Assembly: GCA_029215795.1 (NCBI GenBank)
Contig: JARDYH010000002.1
Location: 109,366,501-109,430,500, forward strand
Length of the DNA stretch: 64,000 bases
DNA from: Anniella stebbinsi
Lineage: Eukaryota > Chordata > Lepidosauria > Squamata > Anniellidae
Reading direction: 5' to 3'
A model generated the notes under the pieces. The model had not been told where the DNA came from. It was given only the letters and a program-made list of their open reading frames with translations, and did not search any database. Positions within the stretch are counted from its first letter, which is position 1, and the number at the start of each line of letters is the position of its first letter. This document shows, piece by piece, positions 13,256 to 28,200 of this stretch. Position numbers and translations under genes: made by a program.

Positions 13256-16200
13256 AATTGTATTAACTGCTAGTACTATATTACAAACATGGCTTGCTAA
13301 CCACAAAGCCATTGTTTGTTGTTGGGATGTGACCTGTGGATTTTTCATAGTTAACAAATCACAGATTCTTAGCATGGCTGGATTCATACAACAATAACTC
13401 CACAATTCAACAACAACCTACAGTGCAACAAACCACACTCAAAACATAAGTCAACCCGTACTCTGGCTTGTCATGTTGTGTGAAATCTGCTTTCTTTCAG
13501 CCTAACTTAGTACACAGGCTATGAGGTTAAAATGCCATTCTAAGTTTCCTGGAAAGGCAGTACATAAATGAAACAAACACAAATAATCAGATTTTAATTT
13601 CTTAATTCTTCCAGTATGCACAGGACAAATTACCTCATTTAATGCTCCACAACAACTCTGAGAAGTAGAGATAGTGACAGGAACAATCTTAGGCCAGATC
13701 TACACCAAGCAGGATATAGCACTATGAAAGTGGTATGAAAGGATGTTTTTAGGATGTTTTAGGATTTTTATGCAGTTTTAATAATATGTGTCATGTTTTA
13801 ATCAGTTTTATGTATTTTATCATGTTGTTGTTCCCCGCCTCGATCCAGACGGAGAGGCGGGTAAGAAATAAATTGTTATTATTATTATATTATTATTATT
13901 ATTATTATTATTATTAAGTGGTACATAAAAAGCAGAAGTCACACCAAAGAGGATATAGTGCTATGAAAGTGGTATATGGTATGTGCCTATGGGCCCCAAC
14001 AGTTGTCAGTGCACTTCAATATCACTATAAAGCAGTAGTGTGGCTCCTGCCTTTTATATACCGCTTTCAAAGTGCGATATCCTGCTTGGTGTAGATTGGG
14101 CCTTAGTCTCCCTATCCCAATATTATACCCACTACACCACACTGGCTCTGCTTTCTTTATGGTGATATTAATCCAAAAAGTTTAACTTCCAACATCATCA
14201 AATTATACCTTTGATATCAGCACTTAGTATTTACAACTTACTGTCCAATTGTGAAATCAAGAAAAAAATAGCAGTATAATTTAAACACCCACTCAAAATT
14301 CTCAGGCTCTGACTCTGAAATTGTCTCCTGCAGAACTCTCAAACTGCCCTTTAAGTTTCTTTGAACTGAAAAAGCAAATTAGTGATTTGGCATGAAAGCT
14401 TTTTAAATGGGAAATGCTACTAGTGAGCACTGCCTATTTCCTCTTTTAAAATCCCCAACAACATTTTAAACTCAGGAGAACTTTGTAGAGACACCTTCTG
14501 AAATAATTGAGAAAACTCCAAATGCATATATGGATTCATTGGGTTGGATAAGGAACACAGGAAGATGCCTTATACCAGTTCAGATCATTGGTCCATCTAG
14601 CCCAGTATTTTCAAGACTGATTGGCAGCAGCTTCCCAGGGTTTCAGACAGGAGTTTTTCAAGCCCTACCTGAAAATGCCAGGGATTAAACCTGGAAAGTA
14701 TGTGCTCTATCACTGAGCCTTGGCCCCTCCCACTCTCCCACTGAGCTCTACCACAGAGCTATGGTCCCACTCCCAGAAAGTGCCTCTGCCTGGATTAGAG
14801 GGATCCCTCCACCACAGCTCACCCTATTTAGCAAGATCTCCTGACCTTTTGTGTAGCATTTCCAGGGAGCTGGAGAGGTTGCTATGGGAAGGAGAGGCAG
14901 GAAGTGCATTTCTGCCAGCCTAATTACATTTGCCTAAATCTGAATCCAACTCTGGACACATGGATCTTGGCCCCTAAAATTTATTTCAAGATCAGACACC
15001 CATTTTCATTTGGCAAGTTTCAAATTTGTAAACTCTTTTCTGGAAGACATATTGCATATTAAGATCTTAATATTGCTCTGGAACTCTTAACAAATTCCAT
15101 CTACAAGCTGAGTGCTCATTACTGGATTTCATTTAACTAAGTTATGTTTACAGGGAAGATCTGCGCTTCTTATCAACATTCTTTGCAATTTAAATAATTA
15201 AGCTAACCATTAGCATTAGCATTCTATGGGTGGGGAGTAGAGCCTTTTGATAAGTTTTTTAAATAGAGATCTGCATTTAATATCAGCATGTCTTATCTCT
15301 ATCTATAAAGCGAAAAATATGTGTGTGTGATGTATGTCCAGAAATGTTTACCCACTTCTAGATGAGTTAGAAACTTGAAATTTGGCAAGCTGATAGGTCT
15401 GGCTGCACAATGTACCAGAATAATCTAAAAACACAGAATTTTGGGTTTCAAGTATTTTTAAAGAATTTAATAAAAACTAATGCTTATGCCTATAACTCCC
15501 ATCATGCCTTGGGTGGGAGGCCAGTCTTACTGGCCTTTGGTGGCCATTGTGGGTGCATGGGCAGGTTGCTGCTGCGTGTCTTTCACAACCCCGACTCCTA
15601 AGGTTGGTCTCAAGCAGTCAACTCAATTCCACATAAAAGGAAACAACCCAAATAAATGGGCTGCATCCATTTGAGGTGCTTTCTCCCTCCCTCTGCATGG
15701 TTTTAAAATCGTAACTAGATACAACAACATGACTTTGAGGGGCCAAACATGCTCAAAGGTACCCTATCCTGATATCACTGTGTTCTCAGAATCTGGGGGA
15801 AGTGCATGCATGGCCTTCGCTCTTAGGAAGAAGGAGGAAGGAAAGGGATGCACTCTGTGCATGCCCGGAAACAGGCCTAATGAAGGAGAGAAGTACATGG
15901 CCCCGGCCCTTCAGTACAGGCTCCTAATGGAGCAATTGGTGGGCACGAAGCACAGGTTGAGGCAGCTGGGCATGTCCACTGACAGCCACTTCCCTTCCCT
16001 TCTCAGTGATGCAACTCCTCGATGCTCTTTCGAGGAGCAGCATCGGCAATGAGAAGTGGGAAGCGCCTCTCAGAGGACACAGACACCTGTGGGCCGCCAA
16101 AGGCATGCTGTGAAGTGTAGTACTGGCAAGTAGAGTGGCTGATTTTAAATAAAGTATGGGTTAGCAAACCAGGTCCCTATGTGCAAACCAGGTCACTATC

Positions 16201-19200
16201 TCTCAATCCTAACTCAGCTCCCACTTTCCTGACCTCTCACTGTCTTTGTTCTCCTTCTACCTGACTTTCTCCAAATGCCACTAACCCTGCCCATAATTCC
16301 ATTCTAGCCTCAGTTTATGCCTACAACTCCCAGCATGCCTTGAGCAATTTAATTTGTTTAAAAGTTAACTCACAGGCCTAGCACCGGCTACTACTTTAAG
16401 ATGATTACCTTGCAGACATATAGCTTAGGGGGCCTGAGCAACACCAGGTATAGCAGCTAGTCTGATATAAAAGCTGACTTGCTGCTGACATGAGCTTACA
16501 GTAACATAACCTGCAGCTGACTTCAGGATAAAGAGAGCTGGACTGATAACTCTTTAGAAATTTGGAGTCATTGTGTGTACTAGGAACTGTTGAATGTGAT
16601 AAATCTTATTACCTATGTATCAAAAGGTTATGTACCTTGGAAAACTTATTTGTGTGATTTTGTGATTATCATGGCATAAATAATTCAGTAAGTATTCATT
16701 TTTTTGGCATTGGTCTTCTGAATAGAAATTGAGCGAGGTTTTATATACCAACTGAAGTCACTTATCTGTATCCCTGTCTTTCATCAATGATAACTTATCT
16801 CTCATCAATGATAATTTTAATAACTTTTCTGCATGGTTGGCTAATTCCATCTCACTTTCAACTTGTGAATTGCATACAGGCAAAGAGCCAGTGTAACCAT
16901 ACTGTTACTGCACTAAAACATGAATCAAGTTAAAAAAGGTTTTAATTCTGTCAGCACAATTTATAGTGTCATAAAATGTTACGCGAACAGAAAGTTCACC
17001 AACTCATAACACAAATCTTGTTTCTTCCATCAAAGTCTCACAGCTTCTTTGTTAATTCTCCCAAGGTACAAAATTGATAGCTATAGCCAGATGGGTTTGG
17101 TTTCCATCAGGTTTCCTTGTCTTGTTTGCTGAATCTATATTTTAATTTTCAACGTTTTGCTGTTTGTTTAGAGAAAGAAGTCAGAGCCAAAAGGCACAAA
17201 TCCAATAGATAATGAAAACAGTTAGTCTAATTTAATGCTAACCCATCTTTATCATTTAGGGATTTGCACCTTTTGGCTTCTGCCTCCCTTCCTCACTGTT
17301 GTAATGATACCCGCTTACTGTTTTCATTTTGATGGGTTCTGAACTTGCTGCTAAGAAGTGTCTGCAGTGTTATAGTACTAAAGGGAAAATTTCAACAACA
17401 TTGATCCCCTCTGATTTCAATCAAAACTGGCTTAAATCCAATGTTGCTCTAGTGCAGGGGTCTGCAACCTGGGCACACCTCAAAATGGCTGCCATGAGAG
17501 GCATTGCAAAGGATAAACACCTGCTCTAAAGATTGAGTACAAGGTAGAAATGGGCTCTGAGCAAACAATTCCTTTGAACTCACAGTTTTCAGCACCAACA
17601 GAAATCTATTTCACAGCAATCCCAGTTACCAGTAAAACATTAGGTCTGTTCAGACAATACGCTAAGTGATAGTTAGGCCGCTAACCTTTTGCGGAAAATG
17701 GTTGGTGAGCACGTTTAAACCGTGGTTCTGTAGCCACCATGGTCAGGAATGGTTCACATGACACGCTAAGCCATAATGTTTAGCTCAAAATGTTAACCAC
17801 TGTGGCTTAGCGTGTCGTCTGAACAGGGTCAATGTTTTGTTGTTGTTTTTAATTGAGAGTGGACGGCAACCTTGGCAGACACCAAGTAAGGCATCTGGGG
17901 TTCATTCGTGCCCTAGGCACATGTTTCCTACCCCTGCTCTAGTGGATGTCCACTAGCACAACAGGACATTCTTCCTCTCTACTCCACACTGCATCCTGTT
18001 GCCCAAAATTCTGCTCTGTAGCCCTCCAGAGAAAATTTTGAGGGTGCATGGAGGGCTGTGGGGAATGCAGATTCCCCCCTCCTGGTTCTGCTGATGGAAC
18101 TGCTTCCATCAGGAGAACACCACATTTGGATTCAGTCTCCATGTGGCCAGCAATATTTCCCACTGCTTCTTTATATCATCTTGAGATTTAATTTTAAATA
18201 GGTTGTCCGTTATATTTGCATATTTATATTTTGGATCCTTGAAACTCCTTTATATGTTCAGGAGATACATAAACTTGACCTTGCATCACATGGGCCTGGA
18301 ATTATATTCTTAAGAGTATGTTAATGCCAAAGCCTCTAAGGGTTTATCTAGGGTACCAACCTGGTTTAATGATCATTCCTTATTCTCCACTGAACTGTAG
18401 TTGTGAGAGAAACAGAACATTCTCAGCAACTTCACACACAACAATTCCCATGATTCTTTAGGGACATTTGACAGTTAAATTTGTATAACACTAATACATG
18501 GATATGGCCTAACATGGCAATCTCTTCCAGCAATAGCATCAAGCAACTCTGGAGAGGTACCAAGCAATCAGCATATTTGTAAAACAATCAACTTCTATCC
18601 AAACACACAAAAGTATCGAAGAAACTTTAAACTAAAGAGTTTCAGAATTACATGGTTAGTCACACATATATGTTTGCACAAGTATCTAGGCACAGGAATC
18701 ATTCAGGAGAAATTTACCATTTGACATAAAACTGTAGTGTCCAGACCTGCAGCATCCACTATTATTCTTCTTAAACTTGTAATACACAGCCCAAATTAAA
18801 GCATGATACATTCCATCAGTTATTGAAACAACAACACTACATGGACCAGATACTCACTTCTTTTCTGAAAGGTCCAAGCCACTGTTGTCTATTCCATCTA
18901 CTTTTACATTCTTCTGCCCACAGATATTTCCGTAACTGTCATATCCTGAAACCAATCTTGCAGCTGCTCCAGTAGCTATTGAAAAGCCACAAATAAGACC
19001 CTGGGAACAAATGTGAATGAAAGCATTCAACAACAAACTGTATCAAAATATATAGTTATTTTTTAACAATGTCCTCCTGAAAGAGATGTGTAATACAAAT
19101 GCGACTCTGTTCCAATTTCATCCTCTTCTTCTCTTTGAAATTCAGGATTTTTATTTAAAAAAAGGAAAAGCCCAGATTGCCCAAAAGATATGAGAGACAA

Positions 19201-22200
19201 AAGATACAAGAAGCAGCATCATGCATAATGTGTTTACATAAAGTTACATACTAGTTGTAAAATTAAAACAGTTTCCTTCACATAAAAAAAGAAGAATTTG
19301 ATATATAAAAAATACTTTGGTCTGAGTTCTCACAAACTTCCTAAGATAACAGATTGTGATCTGTGTGAGCTTTTGTATCCTGACTGCATTTAGAAGCTCA
19401 GGTGGTGGCGGCGGCCAGGAGAGCATTAGTGAATTGCAGGCGCGCTGGCTGTTGTACTTAATTTCAGTATGTGGGTTCACATTTATATTTTAACATGTAT
19501 ATTGCCTTGAGCTCCTAAGAAAAAGCCATTAAGAAGTTTGAAAATAAATAAGTTGTACCCAAATGAAGGGTTGAAAGGAATGGGAAAATACTGTCGGTGC
19601 CAGCAAGTTTTAAAGTGTTGTTAAGATAAGTGGGTCAGCACTCTACAGTAAGAAATGCGTTAGTAGAAATGTGTTGGCAGGAGATGAATCTTAACACCAT
19701 TCCTGACACCCACATAAGATACACTGATCTCACAGATGTGCTGAAATCAGACACACTAGTAGTTTATCCAGGTTGATTAACGAAACACACACTCCAGAAG
19801 GCTACACCTTAAATAAATCTTCTGACAAACAGTCAAAGGTCATCTAATCCCTATGCACATAACTTTTTAGAGCAGTTCCTTTGGTACTTACCATGCCAAT
19901 GCAAAAGAGAATGAATAGCAGCAGCCATGGAATATCTGTGCAGCTGCGATCCTCCAGAGGCTTCCACTCTCTCTTGGAGCTCTAGGACACATGGGGGGGG
20001 AGAAAGAGAAGGATGGGGATAATGGTTATGCAAGACTAGTCACAGTAAATCTTATGCATACAAAACGTGCAATATGAGAAATATTCTAGGGTATTGGGAA
20101 TGTCACTGGTTATGTTACTGAAAGACTTCCTGTTGGGTGGGCTCCAACAATCGGACAGCGGTTCAAACATGCATGCATATCACCGAATAGGAATAAAAAA
20201 CAAATTGTGCAGCTGTTAGATACTTTTACGTCTGTTTTTGTGTTATCACTTGACCACTCATCATTTGACTACCAACCAAACGCATGAATTGCCTTCATTG
20301 GGGGAAAAAATGCAGCATTTCAGGCAATATGAAACCTGTGAGTTTGATCTGCAAAGATCCTTTTGCACATAGTAGAATATGTATGTTTAACAAGGCTAGG
20401 GATTAATGACTTCTTTCCATAGAGAATGTAGAGATCAGGGATCAATTGGAAGCAGTTTATGAGTAGTGGAACCCCAGTGTAATTATTCAGGTATAAAATA
20501 TTAAGTGTCAAATGTCACATTAATTTCAAACATTTGCATCATGTTTAGGCATTACATTCTTACCTGAAGATGCATGAAAATTAAATGTTAAGATTATGCC
20601 ACCACCTAATGAACATCTGTAAAAATGTGACTTTGGCAACCTTTGCTGGGATGTTTCCTCTCATGAAGTTTTTTATGAGATCAAAACATTACTGTCCCAC
20701 ATATTCTTGGATGGAACTTCCAGTATTTAATCAGTATGCTTTTCAAAATAATAGATTTATGGGAAGTTATTCCTCTGGTCAAAGCACTTCAACATGAACA
20801 TACAAAATGATCAACAGAAAAGAAGACAGTGATGAAATACTATGTCATGTTTGTATCCCTGGGCTGGAGCAGAAAATAGGAAAGTTGCCTGGTCAGTCAA
20901 GACATTAGTCATTTCAGCATTCTTCCATAGCTTACGTTCACAAAGTAATCTTCTTTACAAGAAAGATAAATGAGTAAACTATTCCTCAGTCAAAACTACA
21001 GGCAGATTTAGCTACAATACAGGAAGAAAAGATGTAATAAACAAGCTAATAAAGGGAATCAATTTTTCCATCATTGAAGGTGAGGACAGGGGTGGTTTCA
21101 TTTATTGTATTTACTAATTCAACTTTTTAATCAATTTAATCTTTAATTAATTTAATTAATTTTCCATATTTTTTGCCATTTCAGTGTGTAGTAACAGAGC
21201 AAGCCAAAGGTTAAAGTGCTGAGATTCAAGAGAAAACAACGGTTGCTGCTGAGAAGAAGACATCCCTTACAGATTCAGCAGTATTTAGATTTAAGTTACA
21301 TTTCTTCAATAGTGAGATGAAATTGGGAAAAGCTGGACAGTATAAAACTTGAATTTTGTTGACTTGTGATCAAAAGGCAAAGTTTAAGAACACCTTATTC
21401 AAAAGCTACAGATAAAATTTACAGAGACAATTCTGTCATTCCCACCTAATCTTAAAGGGGAGGGAAAGAACAGCATAGAATTCGTGGTAGATGCTCACTG
21501 AATGAATATCTAGAGTGCACTCATGGTAATCTGAACTTGTCTGCGCCTTTGGAAACAACCTTAGAAGAAGCAGTGGATTTCAAAAGCCATGTACCACACT
21601 TTTCAGCATGGTAAAAAGGAGCTTTTTATTGCAGGAAAGAGCAGAGAACTGAATGAAATTTCCAGCTTTAGAAGTTCAACCCCTGAAAAAAATTTACTGC
21701 TTCATTATAGGGTTCTGATATGATTGGCTTTAAGTTCATACCATTTCTGGTAGCTAAAATTTCACAGTTAAGAGTTTACTTAAGTTTATAGCCCACTGTA
21801 TTCATAAGGCTCTGGACTTCTTCATTCACCTTCACAAGAGCCATGGAAGGCAAATCATCATTACTATTTTACAGATGGAAAAACTGAGTCTGAAAGTGAC
21901 TACTCCAAAGGCAAAAAGCATGCACCATCTGGCTTGTTTGCATTTTAAACTGTTCTGAAGATTCAGATGTGGTTTCTTATCTATGCTTCCTTTTAAGCAA
22001 CTCACACACTAAACCTCTGAACTGTTTTTTTAAAAACATGCTTTGGGGGCATAAGCGGGAGGCACTTTCTGAGGGACTCCAAATGATAGGAATGTTCAAT
22101 ATTTGCATCATTCCATTATCCAGCTAAAAGCCACCTGGCAAATTGATGGCTGAGCTGGAATGTGAACTCGAGACCTCTTTAAATCAATCCCAGGCAGAGT

Positions 22201-25200
22201 GTATATGTCTATAGAGTTCCTAGACTTTCATTTCATGACCACCTGTTTTCCATTATTCATGCACACACATACTAAAATCCTTAACTATGATAATTAGAGG
22301 ACCACATGCTAGATATGAGCTAAATGAAAATGCATGCAGATTGCAGTTGTAAAATGTCAAGAAGGTTTTTTTTATTAAAATCTGACATTTCTTACCCAAT
22401 ATATTTTCCCAAGCCCTTTTCTATACCAGCAAAGCTTGCTTTTACAAGACCATCCAATCAGCAGGTGCTGACAGAATGAGGGCGAGGTAGGAAAAAAGCA
22501 AGTTCCTTCTCCAATCATGAAGGTGGTTGACAGTGTCAATTGATGCAAGACAATCAATTTTCTTTCAGTATTGCCCAACTAGCTCCAGGTCTGTGAGAAC
22601 AGTTAAGTTGCAAATCCTACTGAGAGATGTGAAGGCCCAGAAAAAAAAATGAAAAAAATTGGGGGGAAAACCGTTTTTTCTCTTTTTTCCCACAAATTTT
22701 CATTTTTTCCCCCCAAAACACGAAAAATTGGAAATTTTCGGGGGGGAAAACCCAGATTTTCCCCCATAAGGTGAATTCCTTATGTATGCATACCCTACAA
22801 TACTCAGATCAAAACTGGCATCATCATGGACTCCGGTAGCAACAGAGTTAACTTTAACTTGTTTTGCTCTATGTGATTCCAGGCAATAAGTCATAGCACT
22901 TTTCAAGCAGTTTGTAGTCTTTCAAAAGCATGAGTTTGGAAAAGGAAATGGCATCACATACCTTTATTATTTCTCCTGTTTCTACGTATACAAAGTATGT
23001 TTATTTTTATCTTGCTTATCATTTCCCCTCCCAATTAGTAACTCTGCCACTTCAAACTACAAGGTAACCCATATTCCCAAGCAGAAATACATGTAATGGA
23101 AATAATTACATATTCTTGCCCTGTTTCCCCTGCTTCCATTTCTCCCTTCTTCTCCTGTTGTTTTCCTTTGTGTCTATTTTTAGATTGCAGCCCCTTGAGG
23201 AAGGGATCTTCCAATCCTATTCTTAATAACCATAACCATAACCACCACAACAATAATATAAAACTTTTCATAACAGTTATGTTACTGTGTGTTATGGAAT
23301 GCCATGTGTGCTGCAAACACTGTCATATAATCAGAATGGCCTGAGCAGAGCCAGGCAGGTATAGAATTTGTAGCACAGGAGAGAAGCCAAAGCCATGGTC
23401 ATAAGTCATACCTATGTGGGACAGGCCAGAGAACAGAGTAAGAGGCAAGAAGGAGACAGAGGACAATTCTGGTAGCAAGGAGAGGCAGCCTAGTGGCTTC
23501 CTTAAAGAAGTTGCCAAAACTGGAATAGTGCAAAGAGACCTGCACGTAGCAGATGTGGAGCGGGCTTGGCTCTCCTTGATCACCTGGCTCCAAAGCTCAG
23601 GAAGATCATGACCAATGATGTACATTGCCTATCTTAAATGGCTATAGTTCTCTTCACTACCATGGCCCAGTGGTACACTACCTGGCCCACAGGGCACTTT
23701 GTTTGAACACCATGGCATCTAACACTGAGAAATTGTCTCATCTCACATCACTCCCTCTATTTTTGATGTTCAGTCATGATTGTCATTGCTTATGTAGACT
23801 ACATGACACCACCCACACAAAAGAGGAAGGTATCAACAAAAACCTCACAATTTGCAGAAGTACAAAAAAAATTAAAGAAAAATCTGGGGGGGGGAGGGGG
23901 AAACGGGATGGGACGGGACAGACGGACTCTAAAACAGCCCAATGAGGACTGAACATGCTCAGTGGCCAAGGAATGCTGACTATTGGGTTCTGGGGAGAAT
24001 AGGGGAAAAGAACGAAGTACTGTGGAGGAAGGCATGGATGGTTGATTGGAACAATGAACAGTAGTACTCCACATGCTAACATTTTATTACAAGTCCCACC
24101 TGTCCTCACTAAAACCCTTGCTTTTATAAACCAGGCCAGGCACCGTAAAAGTGTAATATAAGCATTATGGTTTTAGCATTTCCTAACAGATCTTTTACAC
24201 TATTACTTGTCACAGTACATTCTAAGGCCAGATCTACACCAAGCAGGATATAGCGGTACGAAAGTGGTATATAAAAGGCAGGAGCCACACCAAACAAGAT
24301 ATAGTGCTATGAAAGCGGTATATGATATGTGCCTATGGGCCCCAACAGTTGTCAGTGCACTTCAATACCGCTATAAAGAGATAGCGTGGATCCTGCCTTT
24401 TATATACCGCTTTCATACCACTATATCCTGCTTGGTGTAGATCTGGCCTAATAGTATTCACACTGTCAATGTCTGAAGCCACTCCGGGTTGCAACATTCT
24501 TATTGAAGGAAGCAGCAATAGAAAAGATACAAAACAGAATTTGGAAATTCTCAATGCGAAGCCATCCGGGAAGAAAGGGATAGCAATGATAAAAATGTAT
24601 AGGCTTTTCATTCTCTTGTGCATTCTACCTGCAAATGCAATCATGTAATAGGATTTTTAAAAGCCCATGTAAAAGATGAAAAGGGATTTGGGAGTCTAAG
24701 CGATCACTCACAGTTACCATAAGTAATCTGCTTTGTTTTGCCTGGTCCAAAGACTACACCTTGCTTTCGAAGGGGGGGGGGGAAATAAAGTCATGGTTTA
24801 ACAGGTGGATAAAAGGTCACATGGATGAATTAAATACATGATCTTTACATAGATTTTCAACATTGCATCACATTAAACCTCGTCACTCTGCGCACACTTG
24901 CACACACACAGGTATCTATGTGATTAAAGCTGTAGATAACAATGCTAATCCAGCTGTTTGACCAAGTAGTCCCCTTAGTCCCTAAAACATCAAGAGGGCT
25001 GAAATGAAATCATGTATGCAATAAACATGCAAATACTTCCCAGCTTAAAATTATAGTCACCCGAGCATCTTTAATATTTCATTTATGAGCAACACATAGT
25101 TTTAATCCAAGTGTTATTATTACTTGCTCTGCAGTCTGGCAGCAGCTCATTTTGCCCCAACCTTACTGTAGTACCATAAAAGCTGCAGCTGACAAGCCTG

Positions 25201-28200
25201 GCCTGCAGCCCAGTGATTTCAGCCTTTCTTCTCAGCATAAAGGCAGGAATAAGCATTTCTGTTTTCCCTGGTAGTTGCCACCATTTCCCATTACAAGTGT
25301 GATTATTGTTTAGACAGGTAAAGATCTATACAGTCCTGCCCACCTTCATACCAATCAAGTGGTGCAGAGGTTGCTTTTATCCTCATTTTAATTTTTTTTT
25401 TTAGATTTTATATAACTTCATGAGAATGAGAATATATCCAATAATTAATAAAAATGTATATAATTGCAGTGTCTTCAATACACGATGTGAGTCAATGGTT
25501 CTCACAGAAGGGAGCTCTGTGGACTGTCCCATTGCCTTAGGAAGCACAAGCTTTCTGTTGCACCTATGAGTACAACAGAATAAACCAAGGTGCAGCAGCA
25601 TTATTGGATGCTGCCTATAGATTACAAGCCTTTTTAGGAACTTTAGTTAGTAGGTAGGATTTAAATATTTAAAATAAATGCATAGAACTGGAACTCTGTG
25701 TCTAGTGGGCATTATCTTATTTAAAGTTCTCCAGGGAGTTCACCTTTCAATGCTGGGTGAGCGCTAAGATCATATGCCAGCACATGCAGAAAAGGCATAC
25801 CTATTGCTTATCTACTCTTTTCAGCATTTTCCCTGTACTTTCCTATTTATTTCTGTCCAGGACTTCTTACTTGCAGAGTTTGCAAGCTTGGCAGATCTAT
25901 ACATATGCAGACTCTTTTCTTCATTCCAGACACACTCTTATGAGTGATATTCTCCACATTCTCCACTAGGTTTACAGTATGATTACTCTTTTTTGTTCTC
26001 AGCAAATGTACCAGAAGTGGGAGGGATGTTTATGTACAAAATAAATAGCAACACGGTTTTTAGCACAGATGCTTGCTCTCGCAGTTATTTTGCATGCTTG
26101 AATATATAGCCCACAGAATGTCAACATATTTTTAGTTTTCCTTTTAACGATTTTCCTCTAATTTCCCGGGGGGTGGGGGGGAGGGCGGTTAGGTCCAAAG
26201 GGGAACATCCAGGGCAAAGTGCTTTACATACCCAGAAGTAAGTCTCACTGAGTTCAATAGGATTTACTCTTAGGTAAGTAGGTGCAGGACTGCAGTTTAA
26301 ACCATGCCTTTTAATCTGCCTATCCTTGGTTACAGAAGGAAGAATTACTTCTTGGACTCAAAATGCAGATGCAAAAGATTGGTGAATAAAGCAGACTAGC
26401 AGCAAGATTACTGGAACTGCATGGTAAAGAGCAGACATAGAAAACTGGATACCCATCACGGTAGTTGAAGTTGCTGGTGATAATTCTCCTCCCCCCCCTC
26501 CCCTCACAGAAACAGAAATATGCATGAAGAACAGAAGTGGGTGAGGAAACTAGAAGAATTAGCAGGACACAGGTAGGAAGGAAAAAAGATCAGTGTCAGG
26601 GCAAGAACAGAACATAAACAACCTTTAGCCTTAATGCACTTATCGAATAATGAGAGTTGCTAAGTATAAAAGCAATACTGGTAATATCTGTGGCAGAGTA
26701 GCTTTTGGAGAAATCATTTTCTGGGACAAGTACTTTGGATTTTTTTTAAAAAAGGGTACAGATCTAGACAAGGTAACTACATATGAGCATTAATTCTCTT
26801 CTTCATTGATAAATTGGCATACTTGACCCTTGTGAAAAAGCTGTTCATGATTGAAGGTTTCACTTAGAATACTCTATGGCTGCTTAGGAGTCCGCCACTT
26901 ACTATGCAAACAATTGGAACCAACTCCCAACGAATCAGCCTTTTTTTTTTTTTTTTTTGGTAAAACAGGATAGATTGGTATGAAACTAAATGCAGTAGAA
27001 CAGAGAATTTCACAAGGCAAAATTTAATTTCTATATCTAGGGCTTCCAAAGTTCTGCTGTCCCATGGGCAACATTACTGGAAAAAGACAGATTCAACTGA
27101 CAGCCAACATTTCTTTGCACTCCCAAGCAATTTGAAGTAACATGTTCCCATAAATAACATAAGGACTGATGCTTCAGAATATAAAACATAAATGCATAAA
27201 AATGATATCAACTGTAGACTGGAAAGCTGGACTCAAAAGTACCGGCTAGCTAGCTAAATCTCAGGCACGTAAGTAGAAAGATTTGAGGTTGCATTGCAGC
27301 AAAGCTGTACCATTTCAGACACTGATGGACAAAATTAAGGTGTTATAATAACCATTGATCAAGTACGGTATTGCAAAATGCCCCCCAAATAGTAACAGAT
27401 CAAATATACCTATGCTTTGCGAGAATAAAACAAGAAAGTTTTGAATTTGCAGTGCCATACTTCATATTCCAAAGTGTTCAAAGGAGATCTATCTGCATAA
27501 AGATAATTTATTTAAAAGAAAACTTCTGAACTTTACATTCTTCTAGGAAAGGTATGACATACTAAAGGCCTTTTTAGAAGAACAACTTTTAGGGCAGTAA
27601 ATGCTCCAGCAGCACACTATACAACCCACACACCACTCAGGGCTGGAACATAGGGCTACTCTGTTGGAACGAAAACTTGCAGAATGCCAATAGAGTTGGC
27701 TCATGCATTCACAGATGCTTGGGATATGCTGTAAATCAGTCTTCCCCAACCTGGAGCCATCCAGATGTGTTGGACTACAACTCCCATCAACCAACCAAGG
27801 ATGATGGGAGTTGTAAACCACTGCTTTTGGAGGGCACCAGATCAAGAAGGCTGCTGTAAACAATCAAATGCATCCCAACAAGGATAGCCATACACTTTTG
27901 TTACTGATAAGCTAGAGAAGTCTCCAGGTGTTGTGCTAGGGGTTGATAATCCAGCCTTCTTTCTATAAACATTTTTGTAAACTAAAGTGGTAATTTCTTG
28001 ATAGTGAGTGAATTTGTTGAAGTACAATGCATTATCTACTGTGTGTGCACCAAACCTCTGCAAAGGATCCCCTATATTTCCCAGTACACATATACACATG
28101 AAATTTCATGTGCAAAAAATGGACAAGTATATTCAGTAACATTTTGGTCGGCAATGCAAATTATTCAAGGGTGATTGTTTATAAATGTTGTCCCAAGAAT

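Larger units (their letters stand above)
13600..14155 (+). mobile_element. MIR-like SINE split by nested insertions
   Basis: Left part 13625-13691 ('ttacctcatttaatgctcc') and right part 14103-14150 ('ccactacaccacactggct') together resemble one MIR/CORE-type SINE. The Harbinger-like element 13692-14102 separates them. Confidence 0.55.
6233..18857 (-). other. SLC44A1: SLC44A1 intron 3
   Basis: Intron of 12,625 bases with GT-AG ends. The identifiable content is listed separately: solo LTR, L2-type ends, MIR-like fragments, nested MITEs, a tRNA-headed SINE and microsatellites. Stretches 6240-7780, 9570-10290, 10600-12480, 14780-17440 and 17945-18850 show no element or gene I can name from sequence alone. 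Confidence 0.9.

Noticed and set aside
14551..14775. Possible tRNA gene
   Set aside because: A- and B-box-like sequences are present, but the sequence is diverged, does not close a cloverleaf that I can draw, and continues into a SINE body.
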